Assembly (NCBI GenBank): GCA_001442985.1
Contig: LDYB01000023.1
Span: 62,001 to 126,000 of the forward strand
Reading direction: 5' to 3'
DNA: 64,000 nt
From: Armatimonadetes bacterium DC
GTDB taxonomy: Bacteria; Armatimonadota; Fimbriimonadia; Fimbriimonadales; GBS-DC
Of this stretch, positions 20,682 to 30,074 are shown in pieces. The notes beneath the pieces were generated by a model. It had not been told where the DNA came from. It did not search any database and saw nothing but the letters and a program-made list of their open reading frames with translations. The position numbers were made by a program, and so were the translations under genes. Within the stretch, counting starts at the first letter, position 1, and each line of letters begins with the position of its first letter.

Positions 20682-21805
20682 GAAATCACTACGAAACGCT
20701 GGGGTTGCCGTTTGGGGCGAGCGCAGAAGAGATTCGCAAGCGCTATCGCGAGCTGGTACGGCGCTATCACCCCGATGTGAACCCCTCGCCCGACGCGAAG
20801 GAACGGTTTCTGCGCATTCAGGAGGCGTATCAGGTGCTTTCGGACCCCGAGCGGCGTCGGCACTATGATGCACTCTTGCGGTTGCGCATGCAGGAGCAGG
20901 GGCGTGCGGGTTTCAGCGCCTCGCAGACCGCGCGCCCTGCCTCCGCTTCACCGCCCCCGTCCCGAAGCGCCTCGCAAACTGCGCTGGACGAGGCGCGCCG
21001 GGCGATTCTGCAAGCCGAACAAGCCTTCCTGCAGGGGCGCCTGCGCGACGCGCTCCACTGGGCGCGTCAGGCGACCAAACTCCAACCCCGCAACGCCAAA
21101 GGCTACGAGATTATGGGCGATGTCTACCGCGTGCAGGGACATTACGACGCCGCGCTGAACGCCTACACCTACGCGCTTCAGTTAGACCCGAACAACGCCA
21201 ACCTGCGCCAGAAGTTCGAGCGGATGGCTCAGCGCGCTCCGAACCGCTCGGCGCCCGCGCCCACTGCCCCCTCGCTGCCCGTTCTCAAGCTGCCGCCAGA
21301 GTGGCGCATTTATGCGGCGCAGTCGCTGGGATGGGGTACGGTACTTTTTCTGCTGGGGCTGGCTTGGGGCGCGCCCGGCACGCCGCTGGGCTGGTTTGGG
21401 AGTGCGCCTTTTGCTCGATGGAGCGCGAACCTGATTATTTATCTCCTGTTGGCAGGCTTCCTGATGGGCTTTCTGATGCGCCTCAGTGAGTGGACGGTCG
21501 CGTTGCGGGATGCGCTTCCCTGGCATCGTCAGGGAGGGCGGCTTTCCGCAGGCAGTGTGCTGGTGGGATTGGGGATTCTCTGCTTCCCGCTCACGCTGTT
21601 GCTCTATGCGCTGCTCGCGCTCACCCAGGGAGGGCTAAGTCCCTCCGCCACACGCGCCTTCGGTGCGGTCGGCGTAGCCACCCTGCTGTTTGCGCTTCTT
21701 TACCCCTACGATACGCTGGGCGTGCTGCTGTTTGGGGGCAACCTGACCTTTCTTGGCACCCTGATGGGCTGGCAACTGGGGGATCAGCTCAGCGCATCGC
21801 CCTGA
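20678..21805 (+). CDS. J-domain protein with TPR region and C-terminal TM helices
   Basis: NHYETLGLPFGASAEEIRKRYRELVRRYHPDVNP (HPD), TPR-like middle, hydrophobic C-terminal half; 4-nt overlap with PilC gene. Confidence 0.88.
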   Translation: MRNHYETLGLPFGASAEEIRKRYRELVRRYHPDVNPSPDAKERFLRIQEAYQVLSDPERRRHYDALLRLRMQEQGRAGFSASQTARPASASPPPSRSASQTALDEARRAILQAEQAFLQGRLRDALHWARQATKLQPRNAKGYEIMGDVYRVQGHYDAALNAYTYALQLDPNNANLRQKFERMAQRAPNRSAPAPTAPSLPVLKLPPEWRIYAAQSLGWGTVLFLLGLAWGAPGTPLGWFGSAPFARWSANLIIYLLLAGFLMGFLMRLSEWTVALRDALPWHRQGGRLSAGSVLVGLGILCFPLTLLLYALLALTQGGLSPSATRAFGAVGVATLLFALLYPYDTLGVLLFGGNLTFLGTLMGWQLGDQLSASP

Positions 21806-21835
21806 ACCCCCTGAATATGCTATCATGATAGCGTT

Positions 21836-22867
21836 ATGCCAGCCTATCGTTTAATTGAACTGGCGGAACGCATTCAGGGAGTCGTCAAGGGCGACGCCGA
21901 GCGCGAAATCCGTGCCGTTGGCGGGATAGACTCCGTTCCCCCTGGCGGCTTGACCTTCGCCGAGGATGAACGCCACCTGCGCCTGGCGCTGGAGTCGCCC
22001 GCGAGTGCGATTCTCACACGCCCGCAGTTCGCTCTGCCAGCCGAGAGCCAGAAAGCATTCCTGCTCCACCCCAACCCGCGCTGGGCGTGGGCACAAATCC
22101 TTGCGCTCTATGACCCCACGATCCATCCGCCCGTGGGGGTTCACCCAACGGTGGTGATGGGAGAGGGATGCGAGTGGGGCGACGAGGTGGCGATTGCCCC
22201 TTATGTGGTGCTGGGCAACCGTGTCAGGCTGGGGCATCGGGTCAAAATCTACCCCTTTTGCTATATTGGTGACGATGTGGAGATTGGCGACGACTGCATT
22301 CTATATCCCCATGTGTCGGTGATGGCGCGCTGTGTGCTGGGCTGTCGGGTCATTCTGCATCCGGGGGTGGTGATTGGGGCAGACGGCTACGGCTACTTTC
22401 AGCAGGAGGGCGCCCACCACAAGATTCCGCAGATTGGGCGTGTGGTGCTGGAAGACGATGTGGAGGTGGGCGCGAACACCACCATAGACCGCGCCACCAC
22501 CGGCGAAACCCGTATCGGCAAAGGCACCAAGATTGACAACCTGGTGCAGATTGGGCACAATGTGCAGGTCGGTGAACACTGTCTGCTGGTCTCGCAGGTG
22601 GGGATTGCGGGCAGTACCCGATTGGGCAACTATGTGGTGCTGGCAGGTCAGGTGGGCGTGAAAGACCATGTGGAGATTGGCGATAATGTGGTGGTGGGCG
22701 CTCAGGGTGGGGTTTCCAAGAGCTTGCCCGCAGGGGGCGTCTACTGGGGCACGCCTGCCATCCCCCATCGGGAATGGCTTCAAATACTGGCGCACCTTTA
22801 CCGCCTGCCCGAGCTGGTCAAGCGCGTGGAAGCGCTCGAACGCGCCACCAAAAAGCAGGAACGGTAA
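21836..22867 (+). CDS. lpxD: UDP-3-O-acylglucosamine N-acyltransferase
   Basis: Hexapeptide repeats, [66 protein letters not shown]. Confidence 0.93.
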   Translation: MPAYRLIELAERIQGVVKGDAEREIRAVGGIDSVPPGGLTFAEDERHLRLALESPASAILTRPQFALPAESQKAFLLHPNPRWAWAQILALYDPTIHPPVGVHPTVVMGEGCEWGDEVAIAPYVVLGNRVRLGHRVKIYPFCYIGDDVEIGDDCILYPHVSVMARCVLGCRVILHPGVVIGADGYGYFQQEGAHHKIPQIGRVVLEDDVEVGANTTIDRATTGETRIGKGTKIDNLVQIGHNVQVGEHCLLVSQVGIAGSTRLGNYVVLAGQVGVKDHVEIGDNVVVGAQGGVSKSLPAGGVYWGTPAIPHREWLQILAHLYRLPELVKRVEALERATKKQER

Positions 22868-22933
22868 AACCCCTTGACGAAACCTAACATAGGGTATAAT
22901 CCCCAGCACAACACTCACACAAGGAGGGTTTTG

Positions 22934-23482
22934 ATGATGCACAAGGGAATGCTGTGGATCAGCGCGCTGGCGCTGGCGGGAACCCTGGCAATCGCCGCGC
23001 CTGTGAACGCGCAAGACAACGGCACGCAAGGCTACACCTTCTCCGCCGGGATCTTCTACCCCAGCAAGTCGGCTGTGCGCGACGCCACCAGCGACACATG
23101 GTTCTCCGTGAGCCTCGGCTACACTTTCCAGACCAGCGAGCCGACCGACACGGGCTACTACTACGACCTGGGTGTCTCGGTCGGCTACTACGGCTCGGAT
23201 GACCTCTCTAATATCCCCGTCCAGCTGACCTACACGGGATACCTCAACGAGCAGTTCTTCTACCGCGCGGGCGTGGGAATCGGCTTCGCGAAGGAATTCC
23301 GCAACCTCGCCAATCCGGGCGCGGGAACCGAGAGCTCCACGGGGTTCGTGTATTCCATCGAGGTCGGCTACAACTTCAACGCGGGCACAACCCCCGTCGC
23401 GCTCACCGTCGGCTATGTCGGTCAGAGCGGCACGGGCGATCAGCACAACGGTTTCACCGCGATGCTGAGCTTCCGCTTCTGA
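22934..23482 (+). CDS. Secreted/outer-membrane beta-barrel-like protein
   Basis: Signal peptide MLWISALALAGTLAIAAPVNAQ, Gly/Tyr-rich alternating strands ending FTAMLSFRF; SD aaggagg. Confidence 0.7.
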   Translation: MMHKGMLWISALALAGTLAIAAPVNAQDNGTQGYTFSAGIFYPSKSAVRDATSDTWFSVSLGYTFQTSEPTDTGYYYDLGVSVGYYGSDDLSNIPVQLTYTGYLNEQFFYRAGVGIGFAKEFRNLANPGAGTESSTGFVYSIEVGYNFNAGTTPVALTVGYVGQSGTGDQHNGFTAMLSFRF

Positions 23483-23504
23483 ACCGACCCCAACAACCCC
23501 AATT

Positions 23505-23540
23505 AAAAAATCCCCCTGCACACTGGCAGGGGGATTTTTC
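23505..23540 (+). terminator. Rho-independent terminator
   Basis: aaaaaatccccctgc-N-gcagggggattttt stem with T tract. Confidence 0.9.
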
Positions 23541-23733
23541 TTTGAAAGGAAGGAAGGTACTCTCCACCCCTATATGACTCAAAATGGGGCAAAAAGCGGA
23601 CAAACTTTGCCTGTCAGAAATACGGATATTCCCATGAAGCTGGCTCCGTGCTCCCCTCTCTCACCTGAAAGGGCGTTATACCAATCTGCGCTTCAAACTT
23701 CGGGAATCCCAGACGATGCTGCTTTGAGAACCC

Positions 23734-23830
23734 GACGGCTGAAGCCGTTCCCAGTAGACAAAGCCAGCCTGCGCTGGCTATTTTAGCCGACGAAGGTCGG
23801 CTTCGTTTTATAGGAACGGCTTCAGCCGTC
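23734..23830. repeat. 97-bp palindromic element of four tetraloop hairpins (REP/MITE-like)
   Basis: 18-nt terminal inverted repeats gacggctgaagccgttcc/ggaacggcttcagccgtc with two internal perfect hairpins agccagc-ctgc-gctggct and agccgac-gaag-gtcggct. Confidence 0.85.
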
Positions 23831-23986
23831 AGGGCGGAGGCGTTCCCTAACAGGCTTCAGGAGCGCATAAAACGGTACCCCTCAAAAAACCACCCTTTTG
23901 AGAACCTTGCGCAGGGGGGCAATTCACGAACTCTGACCGCCCAGTTGGTATTACGAAGGGGGCGTGGAACGGGTATACTCCGTCTT

Positions 23987-26341
23987 ATGGCGGGACTGCT
24001 TCACAAAATTGGGTTAATCGGGTTTTCCCTTATGCTTGCAATCCCCCTGTTTGCCCAGTCGCCGCCTCGTTCCGTGGAGGCGATTCCGCGCAGTGTAGAG
24101 CGCATCACACTCTACTGGCTGCCGCCGCGCACTGAGACTCCTTCGGGCTATGTCGTCTATCGGGATGGGGAGCGTGTTGCCGAGCTGCCTGCCGAGGCGC
24201 GTTTTTACGACTTCACGGGGCTAACGCCGGGGCGTCCCTACACGCTGGGTGTGGAGGCAGTTTACGCGGATGGGCGCGTCTCGGAGCGCGTGGAGCGTGT
24301 GGAGCGCCCCTATCGCCTGCTGCCCCCAGAAGCGCGCTATCCGATTCTGATTGTGGGCGCGACCGCTTCGGGCGTGGGCGCCGCGATAACTGCCGCGCGA
24401 ATGGGGGTCAAAGTCGCGCTGATGGAACCCACCAATCGCGTGGGCGGCATGATTACGAACGGCGTCGCCGTGACCGATGTGCGCCTGCCCAGCCGTATTA
24501 ATGGGCTGTATGAGGAGTTCCGCCAGCGTGTGGAAGCCTACTACAAAGCGCAGGGCGCCGACACCAGCAACTATGTCTACCGCAACGGGCTGAACTTCGA
24601 GCCGTGGGTCGCGAACATGCTCCTCAAGGAGATGATTTACGCCGAGCCGAATATTGACCTCTACTTCGGCGTGCGCCCCACGCGCGTGTTCAAAGAGGGC
24701 AACCGCATTCGTGGGGTGGAGTTTGTAACGCTGGACGGCACGCGCAGAGGGCGGTTTATCGCCGATATTGTAATTGACGCCACCGCCGAGGGCGATATTG
24801 CGGCGTGGGCGGGCGTCCCCTATCGGCTGGGGCGCGAACCGCGCACTCCTGAAGAACCCCACGCGGGCGTGATTTACTACGACCGCCTCAACGACCGCTT
24901 CCTGCCTGGTAGCACGGGCGAAGGCGACCGCCGCCTGCCCGGCTACGCCATCCTGATGATTGTGCAAAACTATCCCACCCCGCAAGTGAAAAACCCGCCG
25001 CCCGGCTACAATCGGCGCGAGTATTTACTCTCACCGCCGTGGGAGCGCTCGTGGGCATACCTCTACGGGCGAATCCCGAACAACAAGTTTGAGGTGAACC
25101 AGCACCCACACGGCACGACCCTGCAGGAAGTGAACTACCGCTACCCGACCGCCAGCTGGGAGGAGCGCCAGCGCATCTATCAGATTTACAAAAACCATGT
25201 GCTGGGCTATCTCTATTACATTCAAACTGAGCTGGGGCAGCCCAATCTGGGTCTGGCAGAAGATGAATTTCGGGATACCGACAACCTGCCGCCGATTCTG
25301 TATGTGCGCAAGGCACGCCGAATCGTGGGCGAAGTAACGCTCAAGGAGATGGATATCATTCTGGCACGCGAGCGCATCCGCCCCGACGCAATTGCGATTG
25401 GCGACTACCCAATGGACTCGCACGCCGTGCGCAAGGTGGTCGTGCCTGAAGGGCAGGAGACGATGGAACTGCCCCACATGGGCGAGGGCGAGTTCTGGCT
25501 GTTCCAGTATACGCCCTGGTATCAGGTTCCTTACGGCGTGATGGTGCCGACGGGCGTGGAGGGGCTGCTGGTCTCGACCGCGGTCTCTTCAACGCATGTG
25601 ACTCTGGGCACGCTACGGATGGAACCTGTGCGCATGAATATGGGTCAGGCGGCGGGTGCGGCGGCGGTGCTGAGTCTGCAGACGGGCATCCCGCTCCGCC
25701 AGCTCGATGTGGCGCAGATTCAGCGTGCCCTGCTCCGCTTCGGGGTCTACCTCTACTGGTTCCCCGATGTAACGCCCGCTACGGAACATTTCGAGGCGGT
25801 TCAGTTCATAGCGGCGCGTGGCTATTTCCCCGACGAGCGTTTCGAACCGCAGGCGCCCCTCACACGGGGCGAGGCGGTGCGCGTGCTGTGGAAACTGCTC
25901 CGCGAGTTCCGTCCCGACCTGCCCGAAGAGCGGTTTCAGGGGCTGGCGTTCACCGATGTGCTGTTCGGGCATAAATATGCCATCCCGATGCAGAATCTGT
26001 TCCTGCAGGGGGTGGTGGAACGCACGGAGAACCGCCGTTTTGAGCCAGAGCAGCCGATTCGGCGGCGCGACTGGGCGCGGTGGCTTGTGCGCACCCTGTC
26101 GCTGATAGACCCCCAGTCCTGGGCGCCCCTTCAGGACGCCCCATCGCCCTACGCCGATGTCGCCGCGAACGACCCCGACCTGCCTTATATCGCGCGGCTG
26201 GCGCAACGGCGGGTCAATGCGCTCTTGTGGGACGGGCTGGACGCCGCCACGCCCGACGGCATCCGCTTCCGCCCCGACGACCCCATCAGCCGCGCCGACG
26301 CCGCGCTCACCCTCTACCTCGTCTGGTGGAATGTGCGATGA
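23987..26341 (+). CDS. Secreted FAD-dependent oxidoreductase with N-terminal fibronectin-III-like and C-terminal SLH domains
   Basis: YPILIVGATASGVGAAITAARMGVKVALMEPTNRVGGMITNGV; Fn3-like residues before it; C-terminal SLH-like FERFEPQAPLTRGEAVRVLWKLL and similar repeats. Confidence 0.83.
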   Translation: MAGLLHKIGLIGFSLMLAIPLFAQSPPRSVEAIPRSVERITLYWLPPRTETPSGYVVYRDGERVAELPAEARFYDFTGLTPGRPYTLGVEAVYADGRVSERVERVERPYRLLPPEARYPILIVGATASGVGAAITAARMGVKVALMEPTNRVGGMITNGVAVTDVRLPSRINGLYEEFRQRVEAYYKAQGADTSNYVYRNGLNFEPWVANMLLKEMIYAEPNIDLYFGVRPTRVFKEGNRIRGVEFVTLDGTRRGRFIADIVIDATAEGDIAAWAGVPYRLGREPRTPEEPHAGVIYYDRLNDRFLPGSTGEGDRRLPGYAILMIVQNYPTPQVKNPPPGYNRREYLLSPPWERSWAYLYGRIPNNKFEVNQHPHGTTLQEVNYRYPTASWEERQRIYQIYKNHVLGYLYYIQTELGQPNLGLAEDEFRDTDNLPPILYVRKARRIVGEVTLKEMDIILARERIRPDAIAIGDYPMDSHAVRKVVVPEGQETMELPHMGEGEFWLFQYTPWYQVPYGVMVPTGVEGLLVSTAVSSTHVTLGTLRMEPVRMNMGQAAGAAAVLSLQTGIPLRQLDVAQIQRALLRFGVYLYWFPDVTPATEHFEAVQFIAARGYFPDERFEPQAPLTRGEAVRVLWKLLREFRPDLPEERFQGLAFTDVLFGHKYAIPMQNLFLQGVVERTENRRFEPEQPIRRRDWARWLVRTLSLIDPQSWAPLQDAPSPYADVAANDPDLPYIARLAQRRVNALLWDGLDAATPDGIRFRPDDPISRADAALTLYLVWWNVR

Positions 26342-26402
26342 ATACTTTATAAAAGTGGGGTATAATGGGTGCAGGGCAAACGCCCTGAAAGGAGGCACAA
26401 CG

Positions 26403-27287
26403 ATGAGACGCTCTTTAATCGCACTATCGGCAGTGTGGCTTACGGTGAGCGCAATGGCGCAGTGCTTGATCACCGACTTCGAGGGGTACACGCTTGGACT
26501 GAACGGCGCAGTGCTGTTCCGTCAGCCCAGCTTCTCCGGGTCTACCTCCGGGTTTCTGGCATTCACGGGACTCTGCGACATTCCGAACGGGGTTTATAAC
26601 TGCTCCGTCATCAGCGACGAGCAGGCGCACGGCGGAACCCAGTCGCTCAAAGTGGCGTGGCAGTGGAACGGCAATCCGAACGCCTGGCTCCGCCTGACCA
26701 CCTTCAACGCGGCTTTCGTGCCCAACCCTGAGATTAACTTCTCCCACAAACTGGCGGTGTGGGTTTATGTGCCCTCTGGCACGCCCGACTTCTACCTGGC
26801 GCTCGGCGTCCGCGAAACGGGAAGCACTGCAGGCTGTGCAGGCAACGGGGGCGCTCCAGCAGTTGGTATCGAGTGGGTTGGCGCAACGAACCCCTCTGGT
26901 CCGCCAGGCGGCAAGCGGATTGACCAGAAAGACCAGTGGGTGCGCGTGGTGTTTGATATTCCCAACGAGCCGCTGCGTGGTTTCGCGGGCAGCAGCGCCA
27001 ACGGCATGCTGGATACCACCACCGGCACGCTGGAGCATCTGGCGTTCACCCCGGTAGACCCCAATCAGGTGGGTCCTTATATTGTCTATCTGGACGATAT
27101 TGAGACCTTTGTGGGCATACCGGGCGATGTGAACGGCGACGGCTGTGTGGACGACGCCGACCTGCTTGCCGTGTTGTTCGCCTTCGGGCAGACAGGCTCT
27201 GGCTTGCCTGAAGATGTGAACGGCGACGGCGTGGTAGACGACGCCGACCTGCTGACGGTGTTGTTCAACTTCGGGCAGGGGTGTTAG
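26403..27287 (+). CDS. Secreted protein with C-terminal dockerin-like repeats
   Basis: Signal peptide MRRSLIALSAVWLTVSAMAQ; C-terminus [21 protein letters not shown]...DVNGDGVVDDADLLTVLFNFGQGC; SD aaaggagg. Confidence 0.85.
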   Translation: MRRSLIALSAVWLTVSAMAQCLITDFEGYTLGLNGAVLFRQPSFSGSTSGFLAFTGLCDIPNGVYNCSVISDEQAHGGTQSLKVAWQWNGNPNAWLRLTTFNAAFVPNPEINFSHKLAVWVYVPSGTPDFYLALGVRETGSTAGCAGNGGAPAVGIEWVGATNPSGPPGGKRIDQKDQWVRVVFDIPNEPLRGFAGSSANGMLDTTTGTLEHLAFTPVDPNQVGPYIVYLDDIETFVGIPGDVNGDGCVDDADLLAVLFAFGQTGSGLPEDVNGDGVVDDADLLTVLFNFGQGC

Positions 27288-27312
27288 ACAGCCCTCCTTT
27301 GAAGGTTTTCTG

Positions 27313-27345
27313 CCCCTCCTCGCCCAAAGGCGGGGAGGGGTTTTC
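27313..27345 (+). terminator. Rho-independent terminator
   Basis: cccctcctcgcc-N-ggcggggagggg followed by tttt. Confidence 0.8.
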
Positions 27346-27347
27346 AT

Positions 27348-27545
27348 TTACCGATAATCTCCAATCAACACAAACGCCGACCAGTAATACGGGTCGCTAT
27401 ACTGCTTGCTCCGCAACAGTTGCACCTGTACCCGACGCACGATCGCTTCATAATAGGCTCTTGCCAGTACACTCGTGACAGAAATTCGTTCCGAATTGCT
27501 CAAAACCCCCGAAACCCAAACCTCTTTCTCCGTGTAGACTGTAAT
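27348..27545 (-). pseudogene. C-terminal remnant of a CHAT-domain protein
   Basis: Minus-strand frame ending ..VTSVLARAYYEAIVRRVQVQLLRSKQYSDPYYWSAFVLIGDYR* resembles the CHAT C-terminal signature (HPYYWAAFVLIGD); no start codon or upstream catalytic region. Confidence 0.6.
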
Positions 27546-27556
27546 GGAGGTGTGCG

Positions 27557-28621
27557 ATGAGACGGCGCTGGAGTGTGGTATGGCTCATCGGGGCGCTTGC
27601 TGGGCTCAACATGAGTGCGCAGGAGACGCCGCGCTCGGTGATAGACTTTGAGAAGGCAGACCACGGCTGGATGGTCTTCCCCGGCTTTGACGGCAGAATC
27701 GAACTGACCCGCAACCCGCTGGATGTGAAAGAGGGCACGCAGGCGCTCCAGTATACCTATGTCGCGCTGCAGGGCAAACTGAACGGCATCATTCGGCTGG
27801 AACCCGAAGACTGGGCGCAAGCGTTCCGCTTCTGGGTCAAGACCGACCGCCCAACCCTGCTCGCAATGGTGATTCAGGAAGAAGGCGGCGAGCGCTGGAA
27901 CGCGCCGTTCTGGGTCAACGGCAACCGCTGGCAACAGGTAACCCTGACTCTCTCGGACTTCACCCTTGCCGAGGATGTGAAGCCCGAAAACAACCGACTC
28001 GACATGGACAAAGCGCAGGCGATTGGGCTGCTGGATGTCGGCGCGCTCTTTTTCACCGCGCCGGAAGCCAAAATCCTGTTCGGCGACTATTCGGGCACGC
28101 GCGTGTTCTGGATGGACCAGTTTGAGTTCCTCGCTCAAGCACCCCTTGTCAAGCGCAGTCCCAGCGCCATCGACGAGTTCGGGCGCGATTTCGTCGCATG
28201 GATTGCCACGCAGGGGGTCACCATCCAGCCCGAAGCGGGCGGGATGAGCGTCCAGTATGAGAGTTTGATTCCCATTTTTGGTGTCCTGCGCCCGCTGGAA
28301 AAAGGCGCGCTGAACGCGACACAGGGACTGGAAATCGTGATTCAGGTCAAAGCGCCCACCACGCTCGGCGTCTTTGTGGAAGAAGAGGGCGGCGAGCGCT
28401 GGCAAGCCACCCTGAGCGTCGGGGGCGAGAAGGCGCCAGAAGCAAAGCGCGTGCTGTGGAGCGCCTTCACCGTGACCGACGACACCAAAGAGAAAGGCAA
28501 CGGCACGCTGGAGCCGAATCGAATCAAGATGATTGGACTGGCAGACCTCGGCGCGCTGATGGGCGAAGCCCCGCAGGCGAACCGATGGCTGATTCAAGCC
28601 GTGAGGAAGATCCCGAAATGA
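27557..28621 (+). CDS. Secreted carbohydrate-binding-like protein, hypothetical
   Basis: Signal peptide; duplicated jelly-roll-like segments (EEGGERWNAPFWVNGNRW / EEGGERWQATLSVGGEK). Confidence 0.7.
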   Translation: MRRRWSVVWLIGALAGLNMSAQETPRSVIDFEKADHGWMVFPGFDGRIELTRNPLDVKEGTQALQYTYVALQGKLNGIIRLEPEDWAQAFRFWVKTDRPTLLAMVIQEEGGERWNAPFWVNGNRWQQVTLTLSDFTLAEDVKPENNRLDMDKAQAIGLLDVGALFFTAPEAKILFGDYSGTRVFWMDQFEFLAQAPLVKRSPSAIDEFGRDFVAWIATQGVTIQPEAGGMSVQYESLIPIFGVLRPLEKGALNATQGLEIVIQVKAPTTLGVFVEEEGGERWQATLSVGGEKAPEAKRVLWSAFTVTDDTKEKGNGTLEPNRIKMIGLADLGALMGEAPQANRWLIQAVRKIPK

Positions 28622-29154
28622 GCGACGCGCAGCTGGTGCAACGGTGTCTGCAGGGCGACACCACCGCCTTCGATACGCTGGTGGAGCGTTATCGGGATCG
28701 GGTCTTCTCGCTGGCGTTCCGAATTCTGGGCGATCCCACATGGGCGGAAGACCTGACTCAGGAGGCGTTCCTGCGTGCCTATACGCGCCTTGCCCTGTAC
28801 GACGCCACAAAGCCGTTTTCCACATGGCTGCTGTGCCTTGCGGCGCGGCTCTGCCTGAACGCGCGACGCGACCGCCAGCAGGAGCAGGCGCAACTGGAAC
28901 GCGCCTCCAAAGCGATGCCCAGCCCGCCCACTGTAGAGGAATACCTCTACGAGCGGGAGCGCCAGCGCACGCTCCAGCGCCTGCTGATGCGCCTGCCCAG
29001 AACCCAGCGCGTCGCGCTCCTGCTCTACTACTACGAGCAGATGCCCCTCAGCGCGATCGCCGAGGCGCTCCATGTGCCCGAAGGCACGGTCAAAACATGG
29101 CTCTATCGCGGGCGCGAAAGCCTGCGCCGCTGGATCGAGGAGGAACTGGGATGA
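28618..29154 (+). CDS. ECF-type RNA polymerase sigma factor
   Basis: AFDTLVERYRDRVFSLAFRILGDPTWAEDLTQEAFLRAYTRL; MPLSAIAEALHVPEGTVKTWLYRGRESLRR; ATGA overlap with previous gene. Confidence 0.92.
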   Translation: MSDAQLVQRCLQGDTTAFDTLVERYRDRVFSLAFRILGDPTWAEDLTQEAFLRAYTRLALYDATKPFSTWLLCLAARLCLNARRDRQQEQAQLERASKAMPSPPTVEEYLYERERQRTLQRLLMRLPRTQRVALLLYYYEQMPLSAIAEALHVPEGTVKTWLYRGRESLRRWIEEELG

Positions 29155-29567
29155 ACACCTGCCCCCATGAAGAGGTCTTGCACGCTTACACCGAGGGCTG
29201 GCTGGACGCGGAGAGCCAGCAGGCAATAGAAGCGCATCTGACAGTGTGTCATGAGTGCCAGCGCAGAGTTGCAGGCTGGCAGGCGGTGTCGGAAGCGATT
29301 CGTGGGCTGCCCCGCATCCCTGCCCCTGGGGGCACGCTCCAGCCGATGCCGACGCCCCATCACGAGTGGCGCTTGGTGCTGGCACTTTCGGCGTGCCTTG
29401 CAGGTATCGCCGCGTGGCTCTGGCTTGCGGGGGTTTCTCCGCCTGAACTCAATCACTTCGTGGGATGGACGCCCTACTCGACCCTCTCCGAGAGCGCCCA
29501 GCAAGCCGCAGAAAAGCTCCAGCCATTCTGGCACACGCTTCGGGAGGTGTTGAAATGGAAGGCTTAG
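29151..29567 (+). CDS. Anti-sigma factor with zinc-finger (zf-HC2-like) domain and one TM
   Basis: CPHEEVLHAYTEGWLDAESQQAIEAHLTVCHECQRR; directly overlaps sigma gene end. Confidence 0.83.
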   Translation: MNTCPHEEVLHAYTEGWLDAESQQAIEAHLTVCHECQRRVAGWQAVSEAIRGLPRIPAPGGTLQPMPTPHHEWRLVLALSACLAGIAAWLWLAGVSPPELNHFVGWTPYSTLSESAQQAAEKLQPFWHTLREVLKWKA

Positions 29568-30052
29568 CGGGAATTTTGCTCCTGTATCTGGCTCTGGTTG
29601 GCGTGGGCGTGCTGAGCGTGACGCTCTGGGGTGAGCTCACGCGAGGCTATGTGCAGAATCTGCGTCAGCGGGGCGCCAGCGTCTTCTGGCGGGGAATTAT
29701 CGCCACGGCGCTGCTAACGCTGTTGATTGCCGTGCTGATTCAGGTCGTGAAACAGGTGGCGAACAAGCAGCCGATAGAGTTGCTGATGGGGCTACTATTG
29801 CTGGCATATGCGCTAACCGCGCTGGTGGGATTCGGGGCGACGCTGTGGCATCTGGGCGAGCGCACCGCGCTGGCGTTCGGCAAGGCGGAACTGGCGCCCG
29901 GCTGGGCAATAATGCTGGGCGTCGCGTTGGTGCTGTCGGTCGTATGGATTCCTGTGTTCGGCTGGGCGCTGGGCGTCTACTGGCTGGCGCAATCGGTGGG
30001 GAATGTGGTGGCAGGCGTCGGCTTGCCCGCGACTTCTGGCGAGGAGGGTTAA
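29555..30052 (+). CDS. Hypothetical membrane protein
   Basis: Start overlaps end of anti-sigma gene; four or so hydrophobic segments. Confidence 0.7.
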   Translation: MEGLAGILLLYLALVGVGVLSVTLWGELTRGYVQNLRQRGASVFWRGIIATALLTLLIAVLIQVVKQVANKQPIELLMGLLLLAYALTALVGFGATLWHLGERTALAFGKAELAPGWAIMLGVALVLSVVWIPVFGWALGVYWLAQSVGNVVAGVGLPATSGEEG

Positions 30053-30074
30053 AGAGGTATACTAAAAGCATCTG

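Noticed and set aside
22301-23521. Long minus-strand ORF (406 aa) antisense to lpxD and the beta-barrel-like gene
   Set aside because: Low-complexity shadow ORF opposite two well-supported genes; typical of high-GC codon bias.
23574-23786. Small plus-strand ORF in the intergenic region
   Set aside because: Runs into the palindromic element, no conserved motif, no SD.
27500-28825. Minus-strand 441-aa ORF
   Set aside because: Antisense to the secreted protein and ECF sigma genes; no recognisable motifs.
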